64,000 bases of DNA from Valencia hispanica (GCA_963556495.2 OY747705.1:24904501-24968500), one strand, 5' to 3'. Shown: positions 23,921 to 38,555, numbered from the stretch's first letter. The notes: a model not told the origin generated them from the letters alone. Numbers and translations: made by a program.

Positions 23921-25480
23921 CAGTAAGGAACATAAGTATTTGAACACCCTGGGATTTTGCAAGTTCCCCCACTTAGAAATTATGGAGGGGTCTGAAATTC
24001 ATATTGTAGGTGTATTTCCACTGTGAGATGCAGCATTAAAAAACAATTCAGGAAATCACATTGTTTGACTTTTAAATAATCTATTTGTATTTAATGGCTG
24101 CACATAAGTATTTGAACACCTGAGAAAATCAGTGTTAATATTTTGTACAGAAGCCTTTGTTTGCAATTACAGATGTCAAAGGTTTCCTGTAGTTCTTTAG
24201 CAGGTTTGTACACACTGCAACAGGGATTTCCTCCACACAGATCTTCTCTAGATCTGTCAGGTTTCAGGGCTGTCGCTGAGCAACACAGAGTTTCAGCTCC
24301 CTCCAAAAGATTTTCTATTTGATTTAGGTTTGGAGACTGGCTAGGCCACTCCAGAACCTTGATATGCTTCTTATGGAGCAACTCTTTGGTTATCCTGGAT
24401 GTGTGCTTCGGGTCATTGTCATGTTGAAAGACCCAGCCACGACCCATCATCAATGATCTGGGTGAGGGAAAGAGGTTGTTGCTCAAAATCTCACAATACA
24501 TGGCCCCAATCATCCTCTCCCTAATACAGTGCAGTTGTCCTGTCCCCTTCACAGAAAAGCGCCCCCAAAGCATGATGTTTCCACTCCCATGCTTCACAGT
24601 CGGGATGGTGTTCTTGGGATGCGACTCATCCTTCTTTTTCCTCCTTAAATGGCGAGTGAAGTTTAGACAAAAAAGTTCTATTTTGGTCTCCTCTGACCAC
24701 ATGACTTTCTCCCATGCCTCCTCTGGATCATCCAGATGGTTATTGGCAAACTTCAGACGAGCCTGGACATATGATGACTTCAGCAGGTCAACCTGAAGTT
24801 CAATGAATGATTTTAAACCATGACGGCGTAGTGTTCTACCTACAGTAACCTTTGATTGAAACTGTGGTCCCAGCTCTCTTAATGTCATTGACCAGTACCT
24901 CCCATGTAGTTCTGGGCTGATTTCTCACCTTTCTTATCATCAGTGATACCCCACGAGGTGAGATCTTGCATGGAGCCCCAGTACGAGGGAGACAGTCATC
25001 TTTATCCTCTTCCATTTTCTAACAATTGCTCCAACAGTTGATCTATTTTCACCAGGGTGCTTGGCAATTGCCCTGTAGCCCTTCCCAGCCTTGTGAAGGT
25101 CTACAATTTTGTCTCTGGTGTCTTTTGACAGCTCTTTGGTCTTGCCCATGGTAGTAGTTGGAGTCTGACTGACTGTGGGGTGGACAGGTGCTACTAATTT
25201 AGATTAATAAGTGGAGCAGAGGTGGACTTTTAAAGGTAGAGTAACAGGTCTTTGAGAGCAATAATTCTTGCTGATTGTCAGGTGTTCAAATACTTATGTG
25301 CACCAATAAAATACAAATACATTCTTTAAAAATCAGACAATGTGATTTCCTGAAAAAAAAAAAAATGCAGTCTCTCACGGTGGAAATGTACCTTAAATGT
25401 GAATTTCAAACCTCTCCATAATTTCTAAGTGGGGGAGCTTGCAAAATCACAGGGTGTTCAAATATTTATGTTCCTCACTG
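23921..25480 (-). mobile_element. Nearly full-length Tc1-like transposon
   Basis: A 1,560-bp element bounded by TA on both sides. The left end starts cagtaaggaacataagtatt and the right end is its inverted copy ending gttcctcactg. The inverted repeats run about 90 bp, including the inverted match of acttagaaattatggagggg. It contains the broken transposase gene. It interrupts an older hAT-type MITE whose halves lie at 23846-23920 and 25481-25575. Confidence 0.88.
24091..25149 (-). pseudogene. Tc1-like transposase, frame-broken
   Basis: The minus strand encodes a Tc1/mariner-family transposase in two pieces. The N-terminal piece (24940-25149) starts [20 protein letters not shown] and contains the paired-like helix-turn-helix region ending [10 protein letters not shown]. 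The second piece (24091-24888) has the catalytic core: [12 protein letters not shown] (first Asp replaced by Glu-type context), [23 protein letters not shown] with the second catalytic Asp, and [15 protein letters not shown] giving the third acidic residue. The two pieces are in different frames, and the C terminus ends irregularly, so the gene is inactive as read. It sits inside a complete element with terminal repeats (23921-25480). Confidence 0.85.
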
Positions 25481-26194
25481 TATATTGCGATACTATGAGT
25501 AAAACTATATATAGTGATTTTTAAAACTGAATTTAACTGTAGAAAAACTGTCAGCATTCTAAACAATCCAACCTGTGACCTCTGCTTGAAATGTAACGTT
25601 GTTTGCTTAAATTTTCCTTCTAATCATGTAAAGCAATTGAATTGTCTTGCTGGAAATGTGCTATACAAATAAACTTCCTTGCCTTGTGTGCCAAGACTTG
25701 AAAACTGATACAACTCCATCCAATTGGGCTGAGCTGTAGCTATTATGGATAGAAATGTGCAAAAATGTTAGTCCACAGATACACAAAGGTGTTAAAAACA
25801 TGCACTAAAGACTTCCAGCTGTAACTGCAGCAAAATGTAGAACTACAAAAATATTGACTCAGGGGTTTGAAAATAAATGTGAACCATCCTTTCGCTACAT
25901 CTCATTTATAAAGTACTTTTACACTTTAAATGATCACTCAGTTGCAGATCTTTTAATGTAGTATGCTACTTTTTAACTGCAGTATTTTGTAAAAATGTGT
26001 CCTTACTGTACAGTTTTATCTTTTGTTATATTTTACCTTGTGTGAATCAACATACTTCCATTTGCCTGTCACTTTGCAGTTGGTACACCTGCATTCCTCA
26101 CTGATGGACAGTAAAGGATGTTTCTATGACATTCTAGTTTAGGCTGATCTACCACATACAATACTAATTAAATTTAGTTAGCATTTTGAGGTTC

Positions 26195-26255
26195 TAAGGT
26201 GACAAAGTGGGAAGACATTCAAGGGCTATGAATACATTTGTGAGGTGCTGTAATT
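26195..26255 (+). mobile_element. Tc1-like 3' end fragment
   Basis: The text gtgacaaagtgggaagacat and caagggctatgaatacattt resembles the terminal region of teleost Tc1-like elements of the 19.05-kb type. Only this fragment is present. Confidence 0.4.
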
Positions 26256-26416
26256 TTCTTTTTCACTCTTACTTTTTTAAAACGTTAGCAGTGACATTTA
26301 AGCATTTAAGCTGTTTACTCAGATTCAAAGTTCAATGATGATTGTGGTGGGTGGACAATGCTGAATCAGGAAAAAATATATAACACCTACACTTTTTAAA
26401 GAGGAAGTAGGGGATA

Positions 26417-27451
26417 CAGACCCTTTCTAAAAAATGAGAATATCATGGAAAAGTTTATTTCCGTAATTCAATTCAAAATGTTAAACTTCCATAGATCATA
26501 GATTCAGGGCCCACAACCTGAACATTTCAAGTATTTAGTTGTTTATTTATACATTATTTGGGCTTCCAGCTCATTAAACACACAAAAACAGGAATTTAAA
26601 AAATTAGAATACTGTGAAGAAATCACCATTTACTTCTCAGTTTTTGCAGAAAAAAAGAAAAGAAATTTGGATCACATCAAATCACTCAAAATATGGTACT
26701 TTCAAAACAATATGTCAATCTTCAATACTTGGTAGGGAATCCCTTTGCTTTATTCACTGCCTTGATGCACCGTGGTATTGAGACAATCAGCCTGTGATTC
26801 AGGAATCAAGGTTCAAGGGTTTGGAAGTAGACGGGTGAGGAACAGAAACCATGCTGCTTGAGGTCCAGTGTGAAATACAGACCCTTTCCAAAAAATTTAA
26901 ATATAATGGAAAAGTTTATTTCCATAATCTGCTGAAGCCCACGGTCAGCTCTTCTGCTGGTGTATCTTCTCCTGCCACATTTTCTCCTTCCACCAGACTT
27001 TCCATTAATATGTTTGGACTCAGCACTATGTGAACAGCCAGCCTCCTTAGGTATGAACTTTTGTGTCTTCCCCATCCTATGGAGGGTATCAATGATGGTC
27101 TTCTGGCCAGTTGTCAAGTCTGCAGTCTTCCCCATATTGAACCTAACTGAGACAATTGAATCAAAGTTAAGCAATTTAATGACACCTGAGAAAACCTGTG
27201 CAGGTGCTTTGAGTTTAGTAGATGCGTAGTGTGTGACAAATTTGGGCTGATTTCTTTACAGTACCCTAATCTTTTGAATTCCTGTTTTTGTAGGTTTTAT
27301 GAGCTGGAAACCCAAATTATGTACAAACAACTAAATACTTGAAATCGTTTAAGTTGTGGGCCCTGAATCTATAATCTATGGAAATTTAACATCTTGAATG
27401 GAATTATGTACATAAATAAAATTGTCCATGATATTTTTTGGAAAGGGTTTG
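26417..27451 (-). mobile_element. Tc1-like element with internal deletion and inversion
   Basis: The ends are cagaccctttctaaaaaatg and its inverted form ttggaaagggtttg, with TA on both sides. A transposase N terminus, MGKTADLTTGQKTIIDTLHR then MGKTQKFIPKEAGCSHSAES, lies on the minus strand. The interior is rearranged. At 26800-26875 the text (for example ggaatcaaggttcaagggtt) is the reverse complement of the corresponding part of the longer relative at 60560-60640. A second copy of the terminal sequence, acagaccctttccaaaaaat, begins at about 26876. Confidence 0.8.
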
Positions 27452-28773
27452 TATACGGATAAATCTGATTTGCTCAGACCTAAATGGTAGAAGACAACTC
27501 CAACTCAAATGTGCAAAAGAATACAAAGCATAGCACAGACAATATCCAAACACTTCATCTGGCACACATTAGGAATTAACAAGTAGATGAGCTGTATGGT
27601 CCTGCAGTTCTTTACACCGTTGCCTCGAAGAAAAATCATCAAAATTCTTCTAAACAAGGTGAAGTGTGGCAGTAGATGTTGGAGTGTTCGGAAATTTGGA
27701 ACAGGCTCAAAAAAGTGATTATTCTTAGTGAGCCCTGAGCAGGTTGTATAAATAAATAGATTGTATCCGTTATTTCAACAAAAACTATTGCAGGACAGTG
27801 CTGGGTGTCAAATCAGTCGATCTGCAGACTTCCTAATCCTTGACATATTAACTATCACATGTAGAGTGAGAATCGGGTTACCAAGGAGAAAGTTGCATAT
27901 TCTGTATTAAATAGGAAAGAGTGCAGGGTTATATTCTGACTATACCTCCATTAACAAAAGTACACAACACTGAATTGTATTTGTTGAAATATCCCATCTT
28001 GGATTACAGAGTTATACATCGTTTTAAGTAGTGGTCCACGAACAGAATTTATGCAATAGTTTAGTGACCATCTTTTCCTGCATTTGAAAGAAAGTCCTAA
28101 TAGGTCCTTTATAAGTCAAATGTATGAATCTGAAATAAAGGATTCGTCTGAAAAGTGGGGAAATATTAGGGATTCACTTCGTAAACATCTCATGTCTACA
28201 GAAAGTCAAGGATTTAGCACCCATGAATGAACAAAGATGCAAGGGGAGAGTATAGGAACATAGTTTATTCCAATTGAAAACATTGAAAGGAGAAGGCTAT
28301 GTAAAAATCATCATTTTTCATGTTTGAATGAGGTTTAGGCAACAATGGTTGAAATGAAACATACAAAAAGAGAAATATGGCTAAAATACTGTAAATTAAT
28401 TAAACCATCCCCACCCTTTTCTCAAGGGTGACGCATGAACACTTTCTCACCTACCCAAATCCTCCCCCAACCTCACAAAACACATGCAATTCAATTGACA
28501 CTTTAAAAACAGCAGTTCATCATTAATCTTAAATATACAATAGTGTATTTTTTCCTTGTTAATTATTCATATACTTAGTGTTTGTTTTAAAAAGTAGGCC
28601 GTGGAACTATACAGGCCCTCTGATTTTTCACAACATCGGCACTTGTTAAGAGTCTGGCTTTACAAAGAAAGGGGATTGGCACACTCATTGTACAGAATTT
28701 ACATTTGGTATACTTAAGAAAAAAAGCATTACTTTCAATTTGTACACCACTACACAAAACTGTTGGTTTAACA
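27452..28773. other. No gene recognised; possible distal gnaq 3' UTR
   Basis: AT-rich. A minus-strand AATAAA near 28260 (complement of agtttattcc) could be a distal poly(A) signal of gnaq. Nothing else is identifiable. Confidence 0.4.
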
Positions 28774-29506
28774 CAGTGTTTCTCAAACTATAGGGCAAGT
28801 CCCACTAGTGGGGCGCAGAGGTATTGCAGGTGGGGCGTGACATCAATGCGATTTAAATAGTTTTCCCCCCTAGATTCTGTCGTTGTGAATGTTTCACTGC
28901 ACTGTAAATTAAATCCACCAGATCCCCCCTCTCACAAAATTAAACACACTCAAATAAATTAGCAATTGTGATCATCGTTGTAAACAGAACCTGGACCATC
29001 GGGCTGGGAGTTTGACGTCAGAATATATCGCAGCAGAACAAAACAAGCTGAAGTAGCCGCATTATCAGATTCCATCTACAAAATGTACAAATATCTAAAA
29101 AGATCAGGGAACGTTTCAGAGTCAGAGAAGTCACACGGTCAACCACGGAGGAAATACAGGGATGAGTATCTTGCTCTTTATTTTTTTTATTTTGTATTTT
29201 TGAAAGCTTTGTAAATTTGATAAAACTACAACTTTTATTTTCTCTGTGAACTGTGAGCTGAAGTTCTACATGTAGCAAATACTGACAGCATATATTTCTG
29301 AGCCGGTTTTATACCAGTGCGCAACCCCTTTTTCCAACTAATTTATACCCTTAAAAACTTGTAGACTAACTCGGCTATTTAAATAAACAAAACACTTTAA
29401 AAATCAGCCGTGGTCACCATTCTGTTGGGGCGATAAAAGCATGGGGGGCTTGTGTATGCTCCTTTGTCCAAAGTGGGGAATGATAAAAAAAGTTTGAGAA
29501 ACACTG
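28774..29506 (+). mobile_element. hAT element, internally deleted, with transposase remnant
   Basis: A 733-bp element with ends cagtgtttctcaaact and agtttgagaaacactg, a perfect 16-bp inverted pair. It is flanked by the exact octamer GTTTAACA. On the plus strand around 29050-29180 it encodes YKYLKRSGNVSESEK followed by RRKYRDEYLAL. This resembles the N-terminal stretch (Lys-Arg-Lys-Tyr-x-x-Glu-Tyr-Leu) of ZBED5-like hAT transposases. The catalytic domain is gone. It may lie within or just beyond a long gnaq 3' UTR. Confidence 0.85.
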
Positions 29507-29514
29507 GTTTAACA

Positions 29515-31836
29515 ATAAAGAAAAGTCATTTAAAGTGGTCCACATGTTAAGGTGTGTAAACCTCATAAAAGAAAACTGAAAACGAAGCAAAGATAGCTTT
29601 TAATAATAATCACTGTACGCCCATTCCTTTGACCAGGATGGCGCTCAAGCTTAAGCAATTGTGTTTACACACACACACAACCCACAGTACCAACAATGCT
29701 TTGATGGACATTTACATAACAAATGCAAGCCCACTGCAGTGTGGTAGTTTCAATTTGGTAAGACAGTCCACAGTCCAATCAAATAAAAAAACGAGGGGGG
29801 AAAATGGTGAATGTAAACACTTCAGAATCACCCACTTTTTTATTTACTGCTCTGATCAATATTGGATCTGTTCAGTACCTTTACTTGGTAAGCACTTCCA
29901 TAAATAAATACTGAGGCTTCTCCTGGGAAAACAAAAAAAAGGTAATCTCGAGTCAATAAAATGTACGAAAGTATTGGGTGAGGTTCTAAAACATTTTTGA
30001 CGTCTGTGTTTGGCACCGTCTGTTTGTACTGGATTGTCAACCAAGCCACTTTTGAAAAGGTTTCACGTGTGTAGAATAAAGATAATCAAGTAGTGGTCTA
30101 TGCAAAAGTATTTACCAGCTATGTTACTTTCACAGTTGGCCCCTTTTGGAGTTGGTAGGAAATTTCCCACCAAGTTTGAATGATGAAAACGATTCAAACT
30201 GAGGACATGCCACACACATGGTTTTAATGTGATAGGCTGATATTTCGCAAAACTAGCTTGTGACTATAAAAACAATCTAATGAACCTGATAAATGGGCCT
30301 TTTAACAGTTGCTCGAGCATCATGCATAGAAATATCTGGAGCCACTTTTAGCTTTAAAACAATCTTATTAAAGGAAAACATGTGGCACCCAGGATTTTTC
30401 CATGTCCAAAGTTCCACACTGCAGTTTGAAATTCCTAGATTTGTCCAGCAGGTTATATAACATTCCAGATATCCTAATACACACCACTTATTACACTGTT
30501 TAGTTCAATTAAATTGATCAAAATCTGATTCATCAAGTAATTGTTTCATCTCAACTCCAAAGCTGCATTACTAATCAAATTATTTAAAAAATGTGCAACA
30601 TAAACATCAAATTTGAGATTAAAGAGCCTTTAATTTATCAGAAAGTCAGAATATTTTTCCTTAGGTGTAACAGAATAAGAAATAGCTTTGAAATGTACAT
30701 TTCTTATTCTATAATATTTTGAATATCTTCAGGACTGTTTAGGAACTTAGGAAATTAGCTAAAATGTCCTTCCCTCCCTATCGAGTATTTCACATCATAA
30801 ATGGTTGAAAAAACTTAACGCAAAACCATGTTAGCAAATCTACACTTTTACTACGTTGTAAAGGCTCCAACTTCTCAATAATAGACTTTGATAAAATCTT
30901 GACAACTGTTCTTTCATAAAACCCTCTCAGTTTTTTTTGTGTTTAAATAATATGGAGATTAAATTGTCTTAGCCTTTTCAACAAGGAGCCAATGCAAAAG
31001 TCAAACATGGAAACAGAACGGATGTAGAGGCAAATACATGTTATGAAAAACAATGAGGGTCAAGAAGACCTTTGCAGAGTCCATTAGAATTACTTGTCAG
31101 TAGAATCCAATAGCTAGGACGCCAAAGTGACCTTGAGGAAACTCCCCTTTCCTTTTTATCTGATATCAGAATGAAAACACAAGTGGACTGTGGTCAGCCT
31201 TCCTACAAGAGCATCACCATTCCTCCTCCCACCTCCCTGAACTTGCAGCCAATATCATAAACAGAAACCTCCAACTCGATTTAGCTGCCCAAAACCCCCA
31301 CCCACCCTGGTCATCAATTGCACCTTTGGCTCTTTGTCCTCTATAGAGTCATTTGAGCTCAATCAGATCTGCTAGGAGTAGCCCTTGTGATGAAAAAGTT
31401 ATGAAAACTCACCTGAATTACATTGTGAAGACAAAAATAGCAATCACAAATCTTGGAGAATTATTGAAAAAGCTACCCGGAAAAAACGCACGATATGGGA
31501 TTGGTACCAATAGCCAACGCACATCCATATAAATTTCCCAAAAATCTGCAAGGATCTTTAAAACAGCAAATATTTAACCATACATTTTCTTTTTTTTGTC
31601 TGTTTTAATTTGCATAAAGCACAAACCTGACATGAAAACTTGTTCCCCCCCCCCCAATCAGCAATTACATCAAAAAAGACCTGCGAAAACTAAACATGTG
31701 ACGTATCATCAGAAAGATAGAACACTTGTCCATAAAATAGTTGGGGTATTTTACAGCAGTATAAAAAATGTTTCCATTAACAAAGCTGGAAAAAATGAGC
31801 TGAAATAAAGTTTGGAATACTGAATCAACAGGGTAT
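29515..31836. other. Between hAT insertion and proximal gnaq poly(A) site; no gene recognised
   Basis: AT-rich, without recognised repeats. It may be part of a long gnaq 3' UTR on the minus strand. A short CA tract lies near 29660 and a C run at 31646. Confidence 0.4.
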
Positions 31837-33106
31837 TTTATTTTATTTATCACAGCTCTATTTGATCACTGCGTGTTTATCTCAGCCTAAGGCAAAAGAA
31901 AACGCCCCATGACAGTTCAGGATCAATGGAAGCTGGCAGCCTAAAAGCTGTAGTTCACCGATATCCTACCATGATAGTGATCTGGAATATCCATTTGGAT
32001 TTTTTTTAAGGGGGGGGGGGGTAAAACATTTATAACAATTTCAGGACCATTTCATTGAAAGATGGGACTCTGACACCAGAACGGCCCCGATTGATTTCAA
32101 CATTAGATCCTCAATCTATTTTCTCAATATGTAAAATTTTAGTAATGGACATTATACTGGTGATGAAATTATATTTTGAAAAAATGTAATAGGCCTCAGC
32201 TAGTTTGAATTTGGCAATGTGAAAACTCCACCTACTTTAATAAATACTGCTATTATTATCACGTTTTGATAATTTGTGAATTTGAGAATTAAAGAATTGA
32301 GACTCTTATGCACTCCTTTGAGTAGTCATCTTCAATAAAATGTTGACAACTAATAGCAGAAATAATAGGCTTAAGAAGTTAACACGTCTGAATGTATCTA
32401 AAGTAGGAGGACATTTAATCATCTCTGTAAAAGCCCTCACTCTGCATGAGCTGCATCAAAACCTTATTTACATTCAATAGAGCTCATTTGCTCTGGTGGA
32501 AATCAGGGTGATTAAACAGAAAAATACAAACAATTGGAGTTCCAAGGAACTAAGTACCTGACTGCTCCCTCAGCGTCGCCTAGTAGCAGAATTTCAGAAT
32601 TAGTTATTCGTTGCAGATAAGCAGAGTCCAGTAATCTGTAGCCTGGTGTCATGAACTCATGCTGTAGTGTATAGCATGCACGAGAGAGCCCTTTGTCCAC
32701 AAAGGCTTGTTCTATCAAGAGAAGGCCCCCCAGCCACTTCCAACACTAAAAAAAAGCAAATGATAATGTAGAAAAAAAGTGAGCCAAACAGAGGGCCAAG
32801 AGGCGTGCCGGAGGCATCCAAAAACAGGACAAAGTGTTCTATTTAAATGCGTTTCATTTGTGACTGTGCAAGACCAGCAGTTAGTAAAAACCACAAAACA
32901 GAAAAATCATCTCTTTAAACTGTCAACAAACCAAACAACTGCATGAAGAGAAGGAGCAAAAATAGGATAGCGTTGGTCTGGTAAAGAATGAAGCAATGCT
33001 CGTCTCTTTGTGCAGCAGTGTGTTTCATGCAGATGTGCGTCTCTGGAGGGTCACTCTGCACCAAGTGTGTCTTCAGAGGCTAGCGTCTCGCTCGCAGAGC
33101 CTCCTT
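31837..33106 (-). other. gnaq: gnaq 3' untranslated region (proximal part; end uncertain)
   Basis: Sequence directly downstream of the gnaq stop codon on the minus strand contains no recognised repeat. Two overlapping AATAAA signals lie on the minus strand at 31837-31847, a plausible poly(A) site about 1.26 kb after the stop. Vertebrate GNAQ transcripts often have longer 3' UTRs, so the message may run further left, for example to another AATAAA near 28260. A 68-codon open frame on the minus strand (32512-32718) resembles nothing I recognise and is taken as chance. Confidence 0.5.
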
Positions 33107-35078
<1,972 letters not shown>

Positions 35079-35427
35079 CTAACAGGGAACAGAGATGGAG
35101 AACAATATAGCAGATGAGGGAGGGTTCTGGATAAAAAAGTTTTTTAAAACTACACGCAACAACAAGTTTTAAATGGAAACATGAGTTGGATCATTTTTGT
35201 ACAAAAGTGTAATCAGTTATCTACATCTTTGAAAGCCCATCTTCTCCATCTGTTGATAGTCATAGAAAGCTATCTGAGTATTTTCCAGCAGCTCGATGGC
35301 ACTATTGGGGGACAACCAACAGTCACACTAAAAGCATGTTTCTGAAACCAGGTTGGTTCTGGGTCCATTATTTACCCTCTTGAGTTTCCACAGCATTTAC
35401 CAGGTAATAAATAAATGTTTTCAGGTT

Positions 35428-35613
35428 CTCTTCTCTCCCCTCTTTTTATGGGTTTTGGCCTTTATTTGACAGGGGACAGCGTAGAAACGGGGAGAGAAGA
35501 GGGAGACAACATGCCGCAAAAGGTCCACGAGGACGGGACTCAAACTCGGGACAACTGTGTCAAGGGCTAAGGCCTCTCCACATGGGCCGGCCGCAATAGG
35601 CACACGACGCCCA
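35428..35613 (-). mobile_element. tRNA-derived SINE (gnaq intron 5)
   Basis: A 186-bp element flanked by the direct repeat TTCAGGTT (35420-35427 and 35614-35621). Read on the minus strand, it has a B-box-like word gagtttgagtcccg after a tRNA-like head, then tttgcggcatgttgtctccc, and ends tcaaataaaggccaaaaccc. This is the layout of common teleost tRNA-type SINEs. Confidence 0.7.
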
Positions 35614-36233
35614 TTCAGGTTTTTTTCTAATGATTAATTGTTTTGTTTTTAGTTGTTTTCTAGATGTAAATACATCAAGGAGCCCCAAATATGACTTTCA
35701 TTGTGCATGTGTGGGAGTGGGGATAAAATCCCCTCTTTTATCCCCAGGAGCAAATATGTATAAAAAAAAAGAAACAAAAAAAAAAAGTTAGCAGTAGCTG
35801 TGGCTGCATGGCTGTGCATCATTTGGAAAACCTCCAGTGTAACTAAACCCCAAAACAACTTTTTTTTGCTTCTAAACTGTATAAATGGGTCTTTACCAAT
35901 GTAGTCTTTCAGTTTCTGCTGATTTATTTACATTTTGGTGTAAACTTGTTTAATTCTACACTTTTTGGTCTAAAAACGTCTTAGTGCTGCCCTCTTAGGG
36001 TTGAACTGTGGCTACTGCATTTGAATTTTGTGATTGGTGGAGAGCGATACATCTTCACGTCACAGGCATTGACTGCGTCACAGCAGCCATGGTCTCACAG
36101 ACACGCCCCGTGGGTTTGGGTATAAAACATACCGTCCCCCCGGTGGCGAGTTTGGAGTGGGATTGCGTTTTTCAGGTTACCATTATTATCACATTAGCAC
36201 TTAGTTAGCATAGCTAACATATTGTTTATGAAC

Positions 36234-36511
36234 GTTAGCATTACCATTCAGAGACTGGACTCCTCCGGTCTCTCTCTCCCTCAGCAGCAGTGGCAGCCTC
36301 TGGCAGCGCTGACTCAGCGCCCCGAGCCAGCGGCTCTAATTGATACGGCTCGCGGCCGCTGAGCTCCATAAAGCCCCTCTCTACTCCTCTATCTCTGGTA
36401 ACGACGGAGGAGATCCGCTGGTTCAGTGCGCCGAGCCAGCGCCGCCCGAGCTCGGTGCTGCTGAGGCAGAGGGAGACAGGAGGAGTCCAGTCTCTGAGTG
36501 GTAATGCTAAC
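36234..36511. repeat. GC-rich element with 33-bp inverted repeats (gnaq intron 5)
   Basis: The left arm 36234-36266 and right arm 36479-36511 are inverted copies with one mismatch in 33 (core gagactggactcctcc). The 278-bp unit is GC-rich against an AT-rich intron. It also contains a repeated word ccgagccagcg, at about 36320 and 36430. No transposase sequence is present, so it is probably a MITE or hairpin-forming element. Confidence 0.75.
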
Positions 36512-37567
36512 ATAGGCTAACATAGGCTAACATTCAAAACAGATGAATGTTGATCAGATCGGTCAGTCGTAAAACTGCCAACGTGGCTTTGGTCACTGTC
36601 CATGTTTCAGTGTCACATTAAGCCAGCTGTCATTGTCCTCCGGAACACACCCCCACGTTCCCCCCTCCGCTTTTCTTCAAACCTTTGCCATTCCCTTCTC
36701 TTCTTCCTGGCACCGCCCACTTTGTAGAATTTTTTTTATGTTGTCTGGGGGCGGGCTTAGGATTTTTCAGGGGGTTCAGTTACACTTTAAATAGGATTCC
36801 TTTGGAAAAAAAAACCTTTACCAACTGGAACAATAAACTGAACTTCACTGCACTGTTTAATAACTAGGATCTAATGGAAATGTATTTAACTGACGAAAGT
36901 CTATAAGACTGCATTGGTTATATTTTTCTACATAAATTGTTAAATTATAAAGTGCATCAAGACATTTGTTGTGAATCAGCGCCAAAATACCGACATTGCA
37001 CTGATGTCAAAAAAATTACAAAACTCAAATTCCAGTGAAGGAGTTGATGACAGAAATATTTATATTAATCTCTTTTAGACACTCCAGTACCTTAAGTGAC
37101 AGATTTATCTACTGGGTCAGAGCCACCCAGTCCATATGTGTTGTACTGTATGTATGCTGCATGTATGAATTACACATCTGTGCATCTTCTCTGCTAAGAT
37201 GCATTATTTGTAGAACATAAATGTAAATGCATGTATTTAACCTTGCCAAAGGTACCACAAAGGCTAAGAAAACTTTATGGAAGTGATTCATTTATTCATG
37301 CATTGTCTTCAAATAAAAATTTGCTGCAATTTTGACTGCCATTTCTTTTGTGGACCAACAGCATTTCTTCCTGGATTGCCCTGGATGGGATGTAGCTCCA
37401 TCTTGGGGATTGCAGATATGGACATAAAATCTTATCACAATGTTTTTTTGGTATTTATTTTGATAACGATAAAAATATGATTTGAAAAACTTCTGTACAG
37501 TCTTTTTAGGCAACCGTGGGGCCCTAGCATCCCTAGTAGATTTGACGAGTACAAGGTATTGTTTTCA

Positions 37568-38555
37568 ATTAAATTCAAAAATACTTTATTGATCCCAGGG
37601 GGAAATTAAGTGTAGTTGTAGCTCATAAAATTTATTCTTTAAAGAGTTGTTGTAGATCATGATGACTGTGGGCCAGAAGGATTTCCTGTAGCGGTCTCTG
37701 TTGCAGCGAAACTGAAGTCCTCCGACTGAAGACACTCTGTTGTTGTATGACAGTCTCATGAAGAGGATGCTCAGGGTTGTCCATAAATTTTTTTGATTTT
37801 ATGAAAAATTCTTCTTTGCATCATCATAACCAGATGTTCCACAGTAGTGCCCAGAACAGAACCAGTGTTCTTTATCAGGTTGTTTAGCATTTTTAAGTCC
37901 CTGGCTCTGATGCTGCTTACCCCAACACATGACGGCTGAAGAGATTACACTCCACAACAGACTTGTAGAAGATATGCAACATCTTACTGCAAACCTTGAA
38001 GGACCTAAGCTACCACAAGAAGTACAGTCTGCTCTGTCCCTTCTTGTAGACTGCTTCAGTGTTGCACCTCCAGTCCAGTCTGTTGTCCAGGTAAATTCAG
38101 CTTCTTGTCTATCTCTGATACACCCTGAAAATTGCAGAGTCATCTGAGTATTTCTGCAGATGACAGGTCTCTGATTTGTACTGGAAGTCTGAGGTGTACA
38201 GAGTGAAAAGGAATGGTGAGAGTACGGTCCCCTGTGGTGCTTCTGTTGTGCTGACAACTTGGTTTGACACACAATCCTTCAGTCTCACAAATTGTGGTAT
38301 GTTTTTTAGGTAGTAATTGATCCAGGCTATTGTTGAGGCTCCACCTTTGTCTTCAGGAGTTTCTGACAAAGCAAATCAGGCTGAATTGTGTTAAATGCAC
38401 TGGAGAAATCAAAGAACATGATCCTCACAATGCTGCCTGTTTTGTCCAGATGACAGTGGGTTGGTTGAAACAGGTGGATGATGGCATCTTCAATTGCATA
38501 TTTGCAATTGAATATTGCATAATTACATATGCGCAATTCTAGAAAGCACACCTTG
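37568..38555 (-). mobile_element. Rex1/CR1-like LINE fragment
   Basis: The minus strand gives reverse-transcriptase pieces RIMFFDFSSAFNTIQPDLL, APQGTVLSPFLFTLYTSDF and CHLQKYSDDSAIF (the catalytic SDD box). The 3' end reads tgggatcaataaagtatttt on the minus strand, the typical tail of these fish LINEs. Frames are interrupted. It sits in gnaq intron 5. Confidence 0.75.

Larger units (their letters stand above)
23846..25575 (+). mobile_element. TAGGGATG-ended hAT-type MITE, split by the Tc1-like insertion
   Basis: The left part (23846-23920) and right part (25481 to about 25575) match the 15941-16343 element, for example through aactgaatttaactgtagaa. The right part is truncated after tctaaacaatccaacctgtg. 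Consensus text atattgcgata occurs on both sides of the inserted Tc1 element. Confidence 0.7.

Noticed and set aside
32512..32718. 68-codon minus-strand frame downstream of gnaq
   Set aside because: It lies in the 3' UTR, after the conserved stop, and has no recognised similarity.
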